Positions 23,031 through 31,814 of a DNA stretch of 33,961 nucleotides are shown here, piece after piece. Source of the DNA: Colwellia sp. GTDB taxonomy: Bacteria; Pseudomonadota; Gammaproteobacteria; Enterobacterales; Alteromonadaceae. The stretch lies in the NCBI GenBank assembly GCA_022969215.1, contig JALJPA010000024.1, positions 1 through 33,961 of the forward strand. The letters run 5' to 3'. Every line of letters starts with the position of its first letter. Position 1 is the stretch's first letter. Below the pieces are notes generated by a model. It was given only the letters and a program-made list of their open reading frames with translations, made no database searches and was not told the origin of the DNA. A program made the translations under genes and the position numbers.

Positions 23031-25166
23031 ATGCAACCAGCAAGTGTTTTACCTGTTTTTGTATCACAAGATACTGATTTAAAAACTAAAGGCTCTTCTA
23101 CTCCATCAGAAAGTCGAGATAAAGAGGCTGATTTTTCTCGTTTGGTTGAACAACATGTCAACGATAAAAGTAAAGTAACAAGTGACCGCGAGTCGCAAAG
23201 AAAAGCAGCATCATCTCCGGCAACGAATGGTAATGCTATTGCCGGTAACGGCAAAAATGACACCGATGAAGTCAATAGCCGCCAAGAAAGTGACTCTGCG
23301 GAACAAGGTACTGCTAATGAAAGTAATGGTAATCAAGGCAATACCAATCAAGACAGTGCCAATTTAGATAGTACCAATTTAGACAATACCGAGCAGTCGT
23401 CGGCAACTAAACCATTGGCGAAAGATTCTGATAAAAATGAAGATAATCCAGCCAACAATAAAGCCTTAACTGAATCTGAGCAGTTTATTGCGCTACTTTA
23501 TAATAGCGATCAAACGTTAACTAATGCTGCGGACAAATCAAACAAGAGTGAGCAGGCTAATAGCAAACAAATTAACCCTGCCATTAATGGTACAGCCGAC
23601 ATTACTGATGTTAAGAATCAAAGTAAAAAAACTAGCCAAGATGCTGATGGTAATGAGCGATCTGACCTGCATAAACTTGAAGCTTTTTCAAAAAATGACT
23701 TACTCGCCAGAGCTCAGTTAAAAGAGGGGACTTTAGCGCTGCAACCTAGCGATAATGTGTTAAAAGATTACCAACAATTGTTACAGTCACAACAAAGCAC
23801 TATTAAAAGCCAAAGTATTACTAGCGAGCAATTAATGAATACTCAGTTAACTGCAGCACAGCTGGAAAATAATAAAGTAACTGATTTAGCTGCGAACATT
23901 TCAGCAGCCAGTAAAAGCCAACTTTCTGAGCAGGTAGACTCGGGTCTATACCAATTGCCGGTTGAACCGATTGGCAAAGGGAAGCTTACCACAGGTGAAG
24001 AGTCGCTTTTGGCGAAAGCGTCAGTCGATATAACTAAAGTGGTTATAAACAAAAGTAATACCAATTCAGTAGTTAAAACCACTGGAGATGAGTTACTTTT
24101 GGCTCAAGAGTCATTACTGAAAGAGTCAGCTGCTAACAGTTTTGAATTGGCGGGTGATGCCACTGAAGCAAGTGAACTGGTAACTAAAAACGCTAACAAT
24201 ACACTTACCGCAATGACTAATAAAGCGAGTCATAGTGAGTCTAAATTGGACCAATCAGCTAATGCCATTAATGCACAGCTAAGCAAGGTAGATTTAGATA
24301 AGGTGATGGCAGAGCGACCTTCACAAGCACTAATAACTAATGAGGTTATTGCTAAAGAGCAGCCTCTAGATACGCAAATAAAACAACCTTCCTTGACCAA
24401 TGTCCAAGGACAAGCATTGCAACAGTCTCAGCAGCAAAATCAAACAGTAAACAGCGAACAGCAATCGCTTGCTGACACTAGTGCTGAGTATGATGAAGCT
24501 ATGCTGTTGTCACAAGAAAAACCGGTTGAGTCGGGAGTAAAAGTACCGAATAAGGTAAGCGACAATATTACCACGCGTTCTTTCTTTGAGTCACAAGCAC
24601 TCACTATGCAAGCGACACAAACCAAACAAAGCAATGATGCCTATATTGAGCATCAAGCATCTGAAATACTAAATCATACTGTTGCTAGCGATACTGCGCA
24701 AATTCAGAAAAATAATGTGCAACTTCAGCAAGAAACCATAGCCATTTTTAGAAAAGACTTTGCCGATGCAGTTAAAGACAAAGTTATGCTGATGATTAAT
24801 CAGAAGCTACAGCAATTTGATATCACTCTGGATCCGCCTGAGTTTGGCAATATGCAAGTGCGTGTTAATTTACAAGGTGAGCAAGCAAGCGTTAATTTTG
24901 TTGTGCAAAACCAACAAGCCAAAGACGCATTAGAGCAGAATATGTCTAAATTAAAAGATATGCTTGCAGAGCAGGGCGTCGATGTCGGCGAGGCTAATGT
25001 TGAACAACAAAATCAGCAGCAAAGCAATGATGAAAATAATTTAAATTCAGCTAATGACAGAGCATCATTGTCAACAAGCCAAGATGAAGGTGATCATACT
25101 GTAGAGCACACTTTATCGGCTAAGTTGTTTGATTCTTCTGCAACTGGCGTAGATTACTATGCTTAA
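23031..25166 (+). CDS. fliK: FliK, hook-length control protein (711 aa)
   Basis: Secreted ruler that measures hook length and switches FlhB to filament export. The C-terminal domain (about 570-655) is diagnostic: DITLDPPEFGNMQVRVNLQG followed by ASVNFVVQNQQAKDALEQNM. The first ~560 residues are low-complexity, rich in Asn, Gln, Ser, Asp and Lys, the extended ruler part. At 711 residues it is long compared with enteric FliK (about 400). An ATG two codons earlier (23025) is possible, but GGA spacing favours 23031. The 3' region is Gln/Asn-rich. fliL follows after 138 bases. Confidence 0.93.
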   Translation: MQPASVLPVFVSQDTDLKTKGSSTPSESRDKEADFSRLVEQHVNDKSKVTSDRESQRKAASSPATNGNAIAGNGKNDTDEVNSRQESDSAEQGTANESNGNQGNTNQDSANLDSTNLDNTEQSSATKPLAKDSDKNEDNPANNKALTESEQFIALLYNSDQTLTNAADKSNKSEQANSKQINPAINGTADITDVKNQSKKTSQDADGNERSDLHKLEAFSKNDLLARAQLKEGTLALQPSDNVLKDYQQLLQSQQSTIKSQSITSEQLMNTQLTAAQLENNKVTDLAANISAASKSQLSEQVDSGLYQLPVEPIGKGKLTTGEESLLAKASVDITKVVINKSNTNSVVKTTGDELLLAQESLLKESAANSFELAGDATEASELVTKNANNTLTAMTNKASHSESKLDQSANAINAQLSKVDLDKVMAERPSQALITNEVIAKEQPLDTQIKQPSLTNVQGQALQQSQQQNQTVNSEQQSLADTSAEYDEAMLLSQEKPVESGVKVPNKVSDNITTRSFFESQALTMQATQTKQSNDAYIEHQASEILNHTVASDTAQIQKNNVQLQQETIAIFRKDFADAVKDKVMLMINQKLQQFDITLDPPEFGNMQVRVNLQGEQASVNFVVQNQQAKDALEQNMSKLKDMLAEQGVDVGEANVEQQNQQQSNDENNLNSANDRASLSTSQDEGDHTVEHTLSAKLFDSSATGVDYYA

Positions 25167-25304
25167 TTGACTAAAATGAAGTTAAGTTGATGAAAACACA
25201 TTGGCTCAAAGAGTATTCAAGGATATAGTCTAACAATAAATACTATGTCATTAATTAGTCACTATTATTTTGACTTTTTATGTCAGTAAATTTAAAGGAT
25301 TCTC

Positions 25305-25865
25305 ATGGCAGACGAAAAAGAAAATGGTAAAGACGGTGAGTTAGAGCTAGATAACTCAGGTAAAAAGAAAAAAATGATGATTATCATCATTGCGCTTGTT
25401 GTTTTACTTGGTGGTGGCGGTGCCGGTTATTTTTTCTTGATGGGCGATAGTGATACTAGTACCAGTCAAGCTGAGATCGATGCGGCATTAGATAGTGATA
25501 GCGGTGAAACTATAGTAGCTGAAGCTGATTCTAGCGCCCAATTGGGCTCTGCTTTATATGTGCCAATGCCTAGACCGTTTCGTTTTAATGTGCCTGGCGC
25601 TGCCCGTGACCGTTTTGTCGAAATACGCGTGCAATTATTGGTTCGTGGTGGCGATAATGAAGAGAATGCAAAAATGCATATCCCACTCATTGAAAGTACT
25701 TTGCTGGGTATATTTTCTCAAGCGAATGCCGATGATTTGTCAACAAGTGCCGGGAAGATTTCCTTAAAGCAGCAGTCGTTAGCGGCTGTTCAGAAAGTCA
25801 TGACAGATGTAGAAGGTAATAAAACCATAGAAAAGGTACTTTTTACTGGTTTTGTCATGCAATAG
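25305..25865 (+). CDS. fliL: FliL, basal-body/stator-associated membrane protein (186 aa)
   Basis: Inner-membrane protein next to the stator that supports motor torque. The cytoplasmic N-terminus is charged (ENGKDGELELDNSGKKKK), followed by one TM segment at about 24-46 (MMIIIIALVVLLGGGGAGYF). The periplasmic domain includes PMPRPFRFNVPG and the C-terminal VEKVLFTGFVMQ-like end (EKVLFTGFVMQ). The ATG has AAGGA upstream. It is the usual neighbour of fliM. Confidence 0.94.
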   Translation: MADEKENGKDGELELDNSGKKKKMMIIIIALVVLLGGGGAGYFFLMGDSDTSTSQAEIDAALDSDSGETIVAEADSSAQLGSALYVPMPRPFRFNVPGAARDRFVEIRVQLLVRGGDNEENAKMHIPLIESTLLGIFSQANADDLSTSAGKISLKQQSLAAVQKVMTDVEGNKTIEKVLFTGFVMQ

Positions 25866-26010
25866 TTAATTGAGCATACCTGCACAGTTAGCAGCACAGG
25901 TTGACAGTATAAGTTAACAGTAAAAGAGAACATTAAAGTAATCATTAAGTTAAGAGTTAAATCAGTACTTATATTGATGCTTATATTGATAATTAAGAAG
26001 AGACTATCGA

Positions 26011-27075
26011 GTGAGTGATTTATTATCCCAAGACGAGATTGATGCCTTATTACATGGTGTTGATGATGTTGAAGACGAAGATGAAGTTGAGGATGTCGTT
26101 CAATCGAAAGACGGCACCTCTGATTATGATTTCTCCTCGCAGGATCGTATTGTTCGTGGCCGCATGCCCACCTTGGAAATGGTCAACGAACGTTTTGCTC
26201 GCCATATGCGTATTAGCTTATTTAATATGATGCGCCGAACAGCTGAAGTCTCTATTAATGGCATTCAGATGATTAAGTTTGGTGAGTACATACATACCTT
26301 ATTTGTCCCCACTAGTCTGAATATGGTGCGTTTTCGTCCATTAAAAGGCACAGCATTAATCACCATGGAAGCTCGCTTAGTTTTTATTCTAGTCGATAAC
26401 TTTTTTGGTGGAGATGGCCGCTATCATGCAAAAATAGAAGGTCGAGAATTCACCCCGACAGAACGCCGCATTATTCAAATGCTATTAAAGCTGATTTTTG
26501 AAGATTACAAAGAAGCTTGGTCGCCGGTAATGGATGTTTCGTTTGAGTATTTAGACTCAGAAGTTAATCCATCGATGGCAAATATTGTTAGTCCAACAGA
26601 AGTGGTGGTTATCAGCTCTTTTCACATTGAGTTAGACGGTGGTGGTGGTGATTTCCATATTGCTTTGCCTTATTCAATGCTAGAGCCCATTCGTGAGTTA
26701 CTTGATGCCGGTGTGCAAAGTGATAAAGAAGATACCGATATGCGTTGGTCAAAGGCGCTACGTGATGAGATTATGGATGTGCCCGTAGCAATTAATACTA
26801 AATTTATTGAGGTTGATATTCCTTTAAGTCAACTTATGGAATTGCAAGCCGGTGATATTATCCCCATTGAAATGCCTGAACACATTACCGTGCTGATTGA
26901 GGACTTACCTACTTTTAGGGCTAAACTAGGGCGTAGTCGAGATAAGATTGCCTTGAAAATAGAATCGAAAATTAAGCGACCAGAGTCGGTTAAATCTGAA
27001 TTAACCATTTTAACTAAAGGTGGAAAACGCCTTGATAGTGATGCAGAGCTTCATCTGCTAGAAGATGACTTATAA
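26011..27075 (+). CDS. fliM: FliM, C-ring switch protein (354 aa)
   Basis: Middle C-ring protein that receives phospho-CheY and sets the rotation direction. Residues 4-13 (LLSQDEIDALL) are the CheY-binding peptide, followed by an acidic linker. The middle domain includes the GGxG-type segment FFGGDGRYH and RIIQMLLKLIFEDYKEAW. The C-terminal SpoA-like domain (about 260-340) binds FliN. The start is GTG with an AAGAAGAG site upstream. The presence of FliM and FliN together indicates a standard chemotaxis-controlled switch. Confidence 0.96.
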   Translation: MSDLLSQDEIDALLHGVDDVEDEDEVEDVVQSKDGTSDYDFSSQDRIVRGRMPTLEMVNERFARHMRISLFNMMRRTAEVSINGIQMIKFGEYIHTLFVPTSLNMVRFRPLKGTALITMEARLVFILVDNFFGGDGRYHAKIEGREFTPTERRIIQMLLKLIFEDYKEAWSPVMDVSFEYLDSEVNPSMANIVSPTEVVVISSFHIELDGGGGDFHIALPYSMLEPIRELLDAGVQSDKEDTDMRWSKALRDEIMDVPVAINTKFIEVDIPLSQLMELQAGDIIPIEMPEHITVLIEDLPTFRAKLGRSRDKIALKIESKIKRPESVKSELTILTKGGKRLDSDAELHLLEDDL

Positions 27076-27137
27076 ACTATTTCGGCACAAAATAAGTCGA
27101 CCTATTTGAACAAAATTTATAAATTGAGGCCAGCGGT

Positions 27138-27548
27138 ATGAGTAAAGATAAAGATAAAGACGAAGATTTAAGTATGTGGGATGAGGCGTTAGATGAACAA
27201 GCCGAAGCCAGAGAGGCAGGTGAAGGTGCGGAGACGGTTGAGCTTGAAGAGCTAACGGAGGATGACGCGCCTATAACAGGTGCAGAAAAGCGTAAGCTTG
27301 ATGCTATTTTAGATATTCCTGTGACTATTTCTATGGAAGTTGGCCGAAGTCATATTAGTATTCGAAACTTATTACAATTGAATCAAGGCTCTGTAGTTGA
27401 ATTGGATAGAGTTGCTGGTGAGTCACTTGATGTCTTAGTTAATGGCACCTTGATTGCTCACGGTGAAGTGGTAGTGGTGAATGATAAGTTTGGTATTCGC
27501 TTAACAGATGTGATCAGCCAAGTTGAACGTATTAAAAAGTTAAAATAG
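27138..27548 (+). CDS. fliN: FliN, C-ring protein (136 aa)
   Basis: Lower C-ring protein with a SpoA fold that also docks FliH. The conserved domain lies at about 52-132: LDAILDIPVTISMEVGRSHI, then ISIRNLLQLNQGSVVELDRV and GEVVVVNDKFGIRLTDVIS. The N-terminal ~50 residues are strongly acidic. The ATG has GAGG upstream. Spacing to fliM is 62 bases and to fliO 55 bases. Confidence 0.95.
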   Translation: MSKDKDKDEDLSMWDEALDEQAEAREAGEGAETVELEELTEDDAPITGAEKRKLDAILDIPVTISMEVGRSHISIRNLLQLNQGSVVELDRVAGESLDVLVNGTLIAHGEVVVVNDKFGIRLTDVISQVERIKKLK

Positions 27549-27603
27549 ATAAAGCTATTAATGCTTATAAAGTTACTCTGACATGAACAAAGATATTTAA
27601 TCT

Positions 27604-28200
27604 ATGATAATAAAAATAATGCGTGTTTTTTTTGCTATTAGTTGTTATTCACTATCGTTGGTGGCGCTAGCGCAAGGGAGTACTATCGATAGCACTGTTG
27701 ATAGTATTGTCACTGAAAACCACTCAGCTAAAAAAGCTATAATTCCAGAAGTTGCTGGTCATGACAGCATAGTTGATAAAGACAAGGTTAATGAAATCAT
27801 TGCCGAGGATGGTTTGAATACACCAGTATCTTTAGGTGGCAGGACGGTCAATAACACACCTGAGGTTGGCAAGCATGTGATGTCTAACATGAATGCTGGC
27901 AGTATGATTTTATCTTTGTTGATGGTTTTGGCGTTAATTATTATCTGTGCCTTTGTGCTCAAGCGTTTTAATCTTTCCCAGCAAGGCATTAGCCAGCTTA
28001 AAGTCATCACCAGTCTGTCCTTAGGTACTAAAGAGCGATTGATGGTGGTGCAAGTAGGTGAGCAACAATTACTGCTTGGGGTAACTGCTCAACAAATCAC
28101 CTTATTGGAAACGTTAGCAGAGCCACTAACTAAGCAAGGTATTAATACTGCAGCTTTGCCAAAAAATATATTATCTTTTTTATCCGCTAAAAAGTCGTAG
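27604..28200 (+). CDS. fliO: FliO, export-gate assembly factor (198 aa)
   Basis: Helps FliP pentamer formation during gate assembly. It begins with a signal-peptide-like segment (MRVFFAISCYSLSLVALAQG), and a membrane span lies at about 97-121 (SMILSLLMVLALIIICAFVL), followed by a cytoplasmic domain with SLSLGTKERLMVVQVGEQQL, typical of FliO. The first ATG (27604) is reported; an in-frame ATG at 27619 would remove five residues, and neither has a strong Shine-Dalgarno. The periplasmic linker is longer than in enterics. Confidence 0.88.
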   Translation: MIIKIMRVFFAISCYSLSLVALAQGSTIDSTVDSIVTENHSAKKAIIPEVAGHDSIVDKDKVNEIIAEDGLNTPVSLGGRTVNNTPEVGKHVMSNMNAGSMILSLLMVLALIIICAFVLKRFNLSQQGISQLKVITSLSLGTKERLMVVQVGEQQLLLGVTAQQITLLETLAEPLTKQGINTAALPKNILSFLSAKKS

Positions 28201-28287
28201 TGGCTATTGTTTTAAAAGTTAAATTACCATCATATTATTAAAATTTGCCTCTAAGTAGGCGTATAAATTTAGGATGTTCAGGGAACC

Positions 28288-29046
28288 ATGAAAAGAATTT
28301 CGTTATTCATCATCATAGCTTTATCCTTACTCACTGTGAGTTTTGGCGCTTTTGCCGAAGATTTATCATTGTCAGCATTAACACTCACCACGAACCCCGA
28401 TGGCTCGCAGGAGTATTCGGTAAATTTACAAATACTCATTTTTATGACGGCGCTAAGCTTTATTCCTGCTGCTGTTATAATGATGACGTCATTTACCCGC
28501 ATCGTGGTGATTATGGCTATTTTACGACAAGCTTTTGGTCTTCAGCAAACACCGTCGAATCAAGTCATTATCGGCTTAACGCTTTTTATGACGCTGTTCA
28601 TCATGACGCCAGTCTATAATCAAATAGATAGAACGGCCATTCAGCCCTATATAGCAGAGCAGTTAACCTCTAGTGAAGCTATCAACCTTGGCAAGATACC
28701 GCTGCGTGCTTTTATGTTGGAGCAAACTCGTATTAAAGATCTTGATACCTTAGCTGGTATGGCTGGTATTGAAGCGGTAGACAATCCAACTGATTTACCT
28801 ATGACGGTAATCATCCCTGCTTTTATAATCAGTGAATTAAAAACCGCTTTTCAAATTGGTTTTATATTATTTATTCCTTTTTTAATCATTGATTTAGTTG
28901 TCGCCAGTATTTTGATGGCAATGGGTATGATGATGCTATCGCCTATGATTGTCTCTTTGCCTTTTAAACTGATGTTATTTGTTTTGGTTGATGGTTGGAA
29001 CTTAGTGATTGGTACTATCGCAACCAGCTATGGTATGGGACGTTAG
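28288..29046 (+). CDS. fliP: FliP, export-gate channel protein (252 aa)
   Basis: Core of the type III export channel, forming a 5:4:1 assembly with FliQ and FliR. A cleavable signal peptide is visible at 1-23 ([20 protein letters not shown]). Conserved blocks include [40 protein letters not shown] and the C-terminal [20 protein letters not shown]. The ATG is preceded by AGGG. Length matches the family. Confidence 0.97.
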   Translation: MKRISLFIIIALSLLTVSFGAFAEDLSLSALTLTTNPDGSQEYSVNLQILIFMTALSFIPAAVIMMTSFTRIVVIMAILRQAFGLQQTPSNQVIIGLTLFMTLFIMTPVYNQIDRTAIQPYIAEQLTSSEAINLGKIPLRAFMLEQTRIKDLDTLAGMAGIEAVDNPTDLPMTVIIPAFIISELKTAFQIGFILFIPFLIIDLVVASILMAMGMMMLSPMIVSLPFKLMLFVLVDGWNLVIGTIATSYGMGR

Positions 29047-29122
29047 TGACACCGCTAAGCTATTTCTGCTGCAATAGTGATTCACTAACATTTAATAAAT
29101 AGGGTAGACAAGAGAGTAGCTT

Positions 29123-29392
29123 ATGGGACCTGAAATCTATGTAGATATACTCGGTGATGCATTATTACTCGTTATCATACTAGTAAGTGCTATCATCTTG
29201 CCCAGTCTTGCGGTGGGGTTAATGGTTGCTGTTTTTCAAGCGGCTACTTCAATTAATGAGCAGACCTTAAGTTTTTTACCGCGATTAATTGTCACCTTAC
29301 TTTCTTTGATTATTGGTGGGCATTGGCTATTACAAAAAATTATGGACTATACCATTCGCCTTATTGCTAGTATTCCCAGTGTTATTATCTAA
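29123..29392 (+). CDS. fliQ: FliQ, export-gate protein (89 aa)
   Basis: Small two-helix gate protein that wraps the FliP/FliR core. Two hydrophobic hairpins are visible, at about 14-38 (ALLLVIILVSAIILPSLAVG) and 50-75 (LSFLPRLIVTLLSLIIGGHW). The conserved VAVFQAATSINEQTLSFLPR motif lies between. The size is exactly that of the family. It follows fliP by 76 bases. Confidence 0.95.
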   Translation: MGPEIYVDILGDALLLVIILVSAIILPSLAVGLMVAVFQAATSINEQTLSFLPRLIVTLLSLIIGGHWLLQKIMDYTIRLIASIPSVII

Positions 29393-29453
29393 TGGTTAGT
29401 TTTCTATCTCCTCTAATTATGTTCGTTAATACATCCGTTAGCGGACTCTAAAC

Positions 29454-30236
29454 ATGGAATTTACTGAGACCATTATTAACCAATTTATGGCAGACCTTAT
29501 TTTGCCATTTAGCCGCGTCTCTGCCTTGATTATGACCATGATAGGTTTTAGCTCTAAAACCATTCCAGGGCGAGTAAAACTGTTTTTATCCTTAGCCATT
29601 ACCGTCGCTATCATGCCGGCCATCCCACCCGTTAAAGTGATTGATTTAATGTCACTCACTACCGCTATACTACTGGGGCAGCAGATGATTATCGGTATCA
29701 TGCTTGGCTTTGTCACTATTATGGTCGTTAATACCTTTACCTTGGCCGGACAAATTATTGCTATGCAGTCAGGTCTTGGTTTTGCCTCATTAATTGATCC
29801 CGCTAGTGGCATGAATGTCCCTGCTATTGGACAATTCTTTTTAATCTTATCTTCATTGCTCTTTTGGGCGATGGATGGACATCTGGCTTACTTGCACTTT
29901 ATTGTCGCTAGCTTTGATACCTTACCTATTCCGACCGAACATTTATCTAGCATCAAATATAGAGAAGTCGTTGAGTGGGGCGGTTGGATGTTTGCTACTG
30001 CGCTCTCTCTCGCTTTAGCACCGGTAACAGCGATGTTATTGATAAATTTCTCTTTTGGGATAATGACCAGAGCCGCGCCGCAATTGAACATCTTTGCTAT
30101 TGGTTTTCCTATCACCATGATGGCAGGTTTACTTATTATGTGGCTAACCTTTGGTAATTTCTTTACTCATTTTGAAATACAGTGGCAACGCGCACTGGAC
30201 TTTAGCTGCTACCTTATTGACTGTCAGGCAAGATAA
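29454..30236 (+). CDS. fliR: FliR, export-gate protein (260 aa)
   Basis: Single-copy gate protein that closes the FliP pentamer. Several hydrophobic spans occur through the sequence (for example LFLSLAITVAIMPAIPPVKV and LGFVTIMVVNTFTLAGQIIA). The conserved MQSGLGFASLIDPASGMNVP segment follows. No strong Shine-Dalgarno precedes the ATG. Its stop is followed with no gap by the flhB ATG (TAAATG), so flhB translation is likely coupled. Confidence 0.95.
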   Translation: MEFTETIINQFMADLILPFSRVSALIMTMIGFSSKTIPGRVKLFLSLAITVAIMPAIPPVKVIDLMSLTTAILLGQQMIIGIMLGFVTIMVVNTFTLAGQIIAMQSGLGFASLIDPASGMNVPAIGQFFLILSSLLFWAMDGHLAYLHFIVASFDTLPIPTEHLSSIKYREVVEWGGWMFATALSLALAPVTAMLLINFSFGIMTRAAPQLNIFAIGFPITMMAGLLIMWLTFGNFFTHFEIQWQRALDFSCYLIDCQAR

Positions 30237-31367
30237 ATGGCTGATTCTGATAGTGGTGAAAAAACAGAAGAACCCACGGCAAAAAAACTCACCGATGCCA
30301 GGAAAAAGGGTCAAATTGCCCGTTCTAAAGATTTAGGTACTTTTTTTGTCTTAGTCGGTAGTGCTTGTGCCATGTTGCTAATGGGGGAGTCTTTAGCAAC
30401 CTCGATGGCTAATATGATGACGCATATGTTTAGCTTAAGTCGAGAAGAAACCATGGATGTTAATGCGCTCTTTAAAGTGGTTAACGATGGCGTCTTCCAG
30501 GTAGTTGCGCCATTAATGTGGATCTTTTTTATTATTATGCTGGCTGCATTTGTCGGTAATACCTTGCTTGGCGGTATGAGTTTTTCGTGGGAGTCGATGA
30601 TGCCAAAAGCAAGTAGACTGTCTCCTATGGCTGGCTTTAAAAGAATGTTTGGCGTACAAGCTGCGGTTGAGCTGATTAAATCAATCTTAAAGTTTTTTGT
30701 TGTTTTTATTGTCGCTTTTTTACTGCTCAATGGTCTTTTTGAGCAAATTTTAGGGCTAAGTCGAGAAACTATTCCTACTAATTTTGAACATGCAACGACT
30801 ATGTTGCTATGGATGTTTTTAGTGTTGGCCTTATCGATAGGCATTATTGTGGTTATTGATGCGCCGTATCAAGTTTGGAATCATAACCGCCAATTAAAAA
30901 TGACCAAACAAGAAATTAAAGATGAGCATAAAAGCACTGAAGGTAGTCCTGAAATAAAAGGCCGAATTCGTCGAACGCAATATGAAATGTCACAACGACG
31001 TATGATGCAAGACGTTCCAGACTCAGATGTAGTGATAACCAACCCGACGCATTTTTCTATCGCGCTCAAGTATGATGCCGCAGTAGGGGGAGCCCCTGTG
31101 CTGGTGGCAAAAGGTGTTGATGAAATGGCACTTCATATCCGCACAATTGCTAAAGAGCATCAAGTTGAAATAATTCAATCACCGGCTTTAGCACGCTCAA
31201 TATATTATACTGCCGAAGTTGGCGATGATATTCCTGAAGAGCTATTTGCCGCTGTTGCCCAAGTGTTGGCCTTTATCTTTCAGCTCAATGAACATAAGAA
31301 AGGTAATGCTAAAAGACCCATTCCGGTAGCTAAAAACTTGCCTATCCCAGATGACTTCAGATATTAG
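30237..31367 (+). CDS. flhB: FlhB, export substrate-specificity switch (376 aa)
   Basis: Gate protein whose cytoplasmic domain autocleaves to switch export from hook to filament proteins. The N-terminus GEKTEEPTAKKLTDARKKGQ is the FlhB signature. Membrane spans occur at about 33-50, 88-112, 145-166 and 186-208. The autocleavage site NPTH is at 269-272 (VVITNPTHFSIAL). It begins at the fliR stop. Downstream, a MITE-like element separates it from flhA, so co-transcription of the two may be weakened here. Confidence 0.97.
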   Translation: MADSDSGEKTEEPTAKKLTDARKKGQIARSKDLGTFFVLVGSACAMLLMGESLATSMANMMTHMFSLSREETMDVNALFKVVNDGVFQVVAPLMWIFFIIMLAAFVGNTLLGGMSFSWESMMPKASRLSPMAGFKRMFGVQAAVELIKSILKFFVVFIVAFLLLNGLFEQILGLSRETIPTNFEHATTMLLWMFLVLALSIGIIVVIDAPYQVWNHNRQLKMTKQEIKDEHKSTEGSPEIKGRIRRTQYEMSQRRMMQDVPDSDVVITNPTHFSIALKYDAAVGGAPVLVAKGVDEMALHIRTIAKEHQVEIIQSPALARSIYYTAEVGDDIPEELFAAVAQVLAFIFQLNEHKKGNAKRPIPVAKNLPIPDDFRY

Positions 31368-31417
31368 CCAAACCGTTCACTGCCAATAGTTATCGCGGGT
31401 AATGTTAGTCAATAGCA

Positions 31418-31730
31418 TATACCCGTTACCAATCAATATACATGTTTCAGAGTGCTTGAGCTATTTCAAATCAAGACACTGTGATGAAGTAATGGTTTAT
31501 TCAGGAGAATATGCTCCTGCATTCTCTAATAGACTACATCCATGTAGCGCCATTATAAGCTACAGTAACGATGAAGTGATGTTGCTCAAGCGCTTCTTCG
31601 ATGGGTTTAAAATGACTTTATACCGCGTTAAATAATCAAAGCATAGAATGACTATGTTTTAATTATTCACCTTGCCTAAAGTCATTTTAATTCCCACTGA
31701 AATCCTGCACTTTGAATGGTAACGGGTATA
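31418..31730. mobile_element. MITE-like element 2 (313 bp)
   Basis: The ends are perfect 14-bp terminal inverted repeats, TATACCCGTTACCA (31418-31431) and TGGTAACGGGTATA (31717-31730). Similarity continues inward (TCAA and TTTCAG at like positions). If the outer TA is taken as the target duplication, this fits the TA target of IS630/mariner-type elements. Inside, a 14-bp inverted repeat (TTAAAATGACTTTA near 31607 with its complement near 31678) encloses a further imperfect hairpin. An open frame of 77 codons (31402-31635) crosses the left end and has no recognisable family or clear ribosome-binding site; it is not called a gene. No transposase is present. Confidence 0.75.
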
Positions 31731-31759
31731 GACAAGTAAATACAGCTAACCACCTATTT

Positions 31760-31775
31760 TGGTATAAGAATTGCT
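31760..31775 (+). promoter_or_regulatory. Sigma-54-like promoter for flhA
   Basis: TGGTAT-N5-TTGCT has exact GG/GC spacing, with T for C at two positions of the -24 box. It would give flhA its own promoter about 30 bases downstream of the MITE-like element. Confidence 0.6.
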
Positions 31776-31812
31776 ACTTCATGCTAACTGTCAAAAAAAC
31801 ATCATGAAGTAG
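31774..31812 (+). promoter_or_regulatory. Inverted repeat covering the flhA translation start region
   Basis: CTACTTCATG (31774-31783) and CATGAAGTAG (31803-31812) are an exact 10-bp inverted repeat. The right arm ends two bases before the flhA ATG and includes the only purine-rich stretch able to act as a Shine-Dalgarno. Confidence 0.55.
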
Positions 31813-31814
31813 TA

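Larger units (their letters stand above)
31368..31814. other. flhB-flhA intergenic region
   Basis: The 447-base gap consists of 50 bases after flhB, a MITE-like element (31418-31730), a sigma-54-like promoter (31760-31774) and a hairpin overlapping the flhA ribosome-binding region (31774-31812). Confidence 0.8.

Noticed and set aside
28245-28619. 124-codon frame overlapping the fliP 5' end
   Set aside because: Out-of-frame over a clear fliP with signal peptide and conserved motifs; product is His/Tyr/Cys-rich and unlike a real protein.
31402-31635. 77-codon plus-strand frame between flhB and flhA
   Set aside because: It begins outside and runs into the MITE-like element, has no convincing ribosome-binding site and no recognisable family; treated as part of the element.
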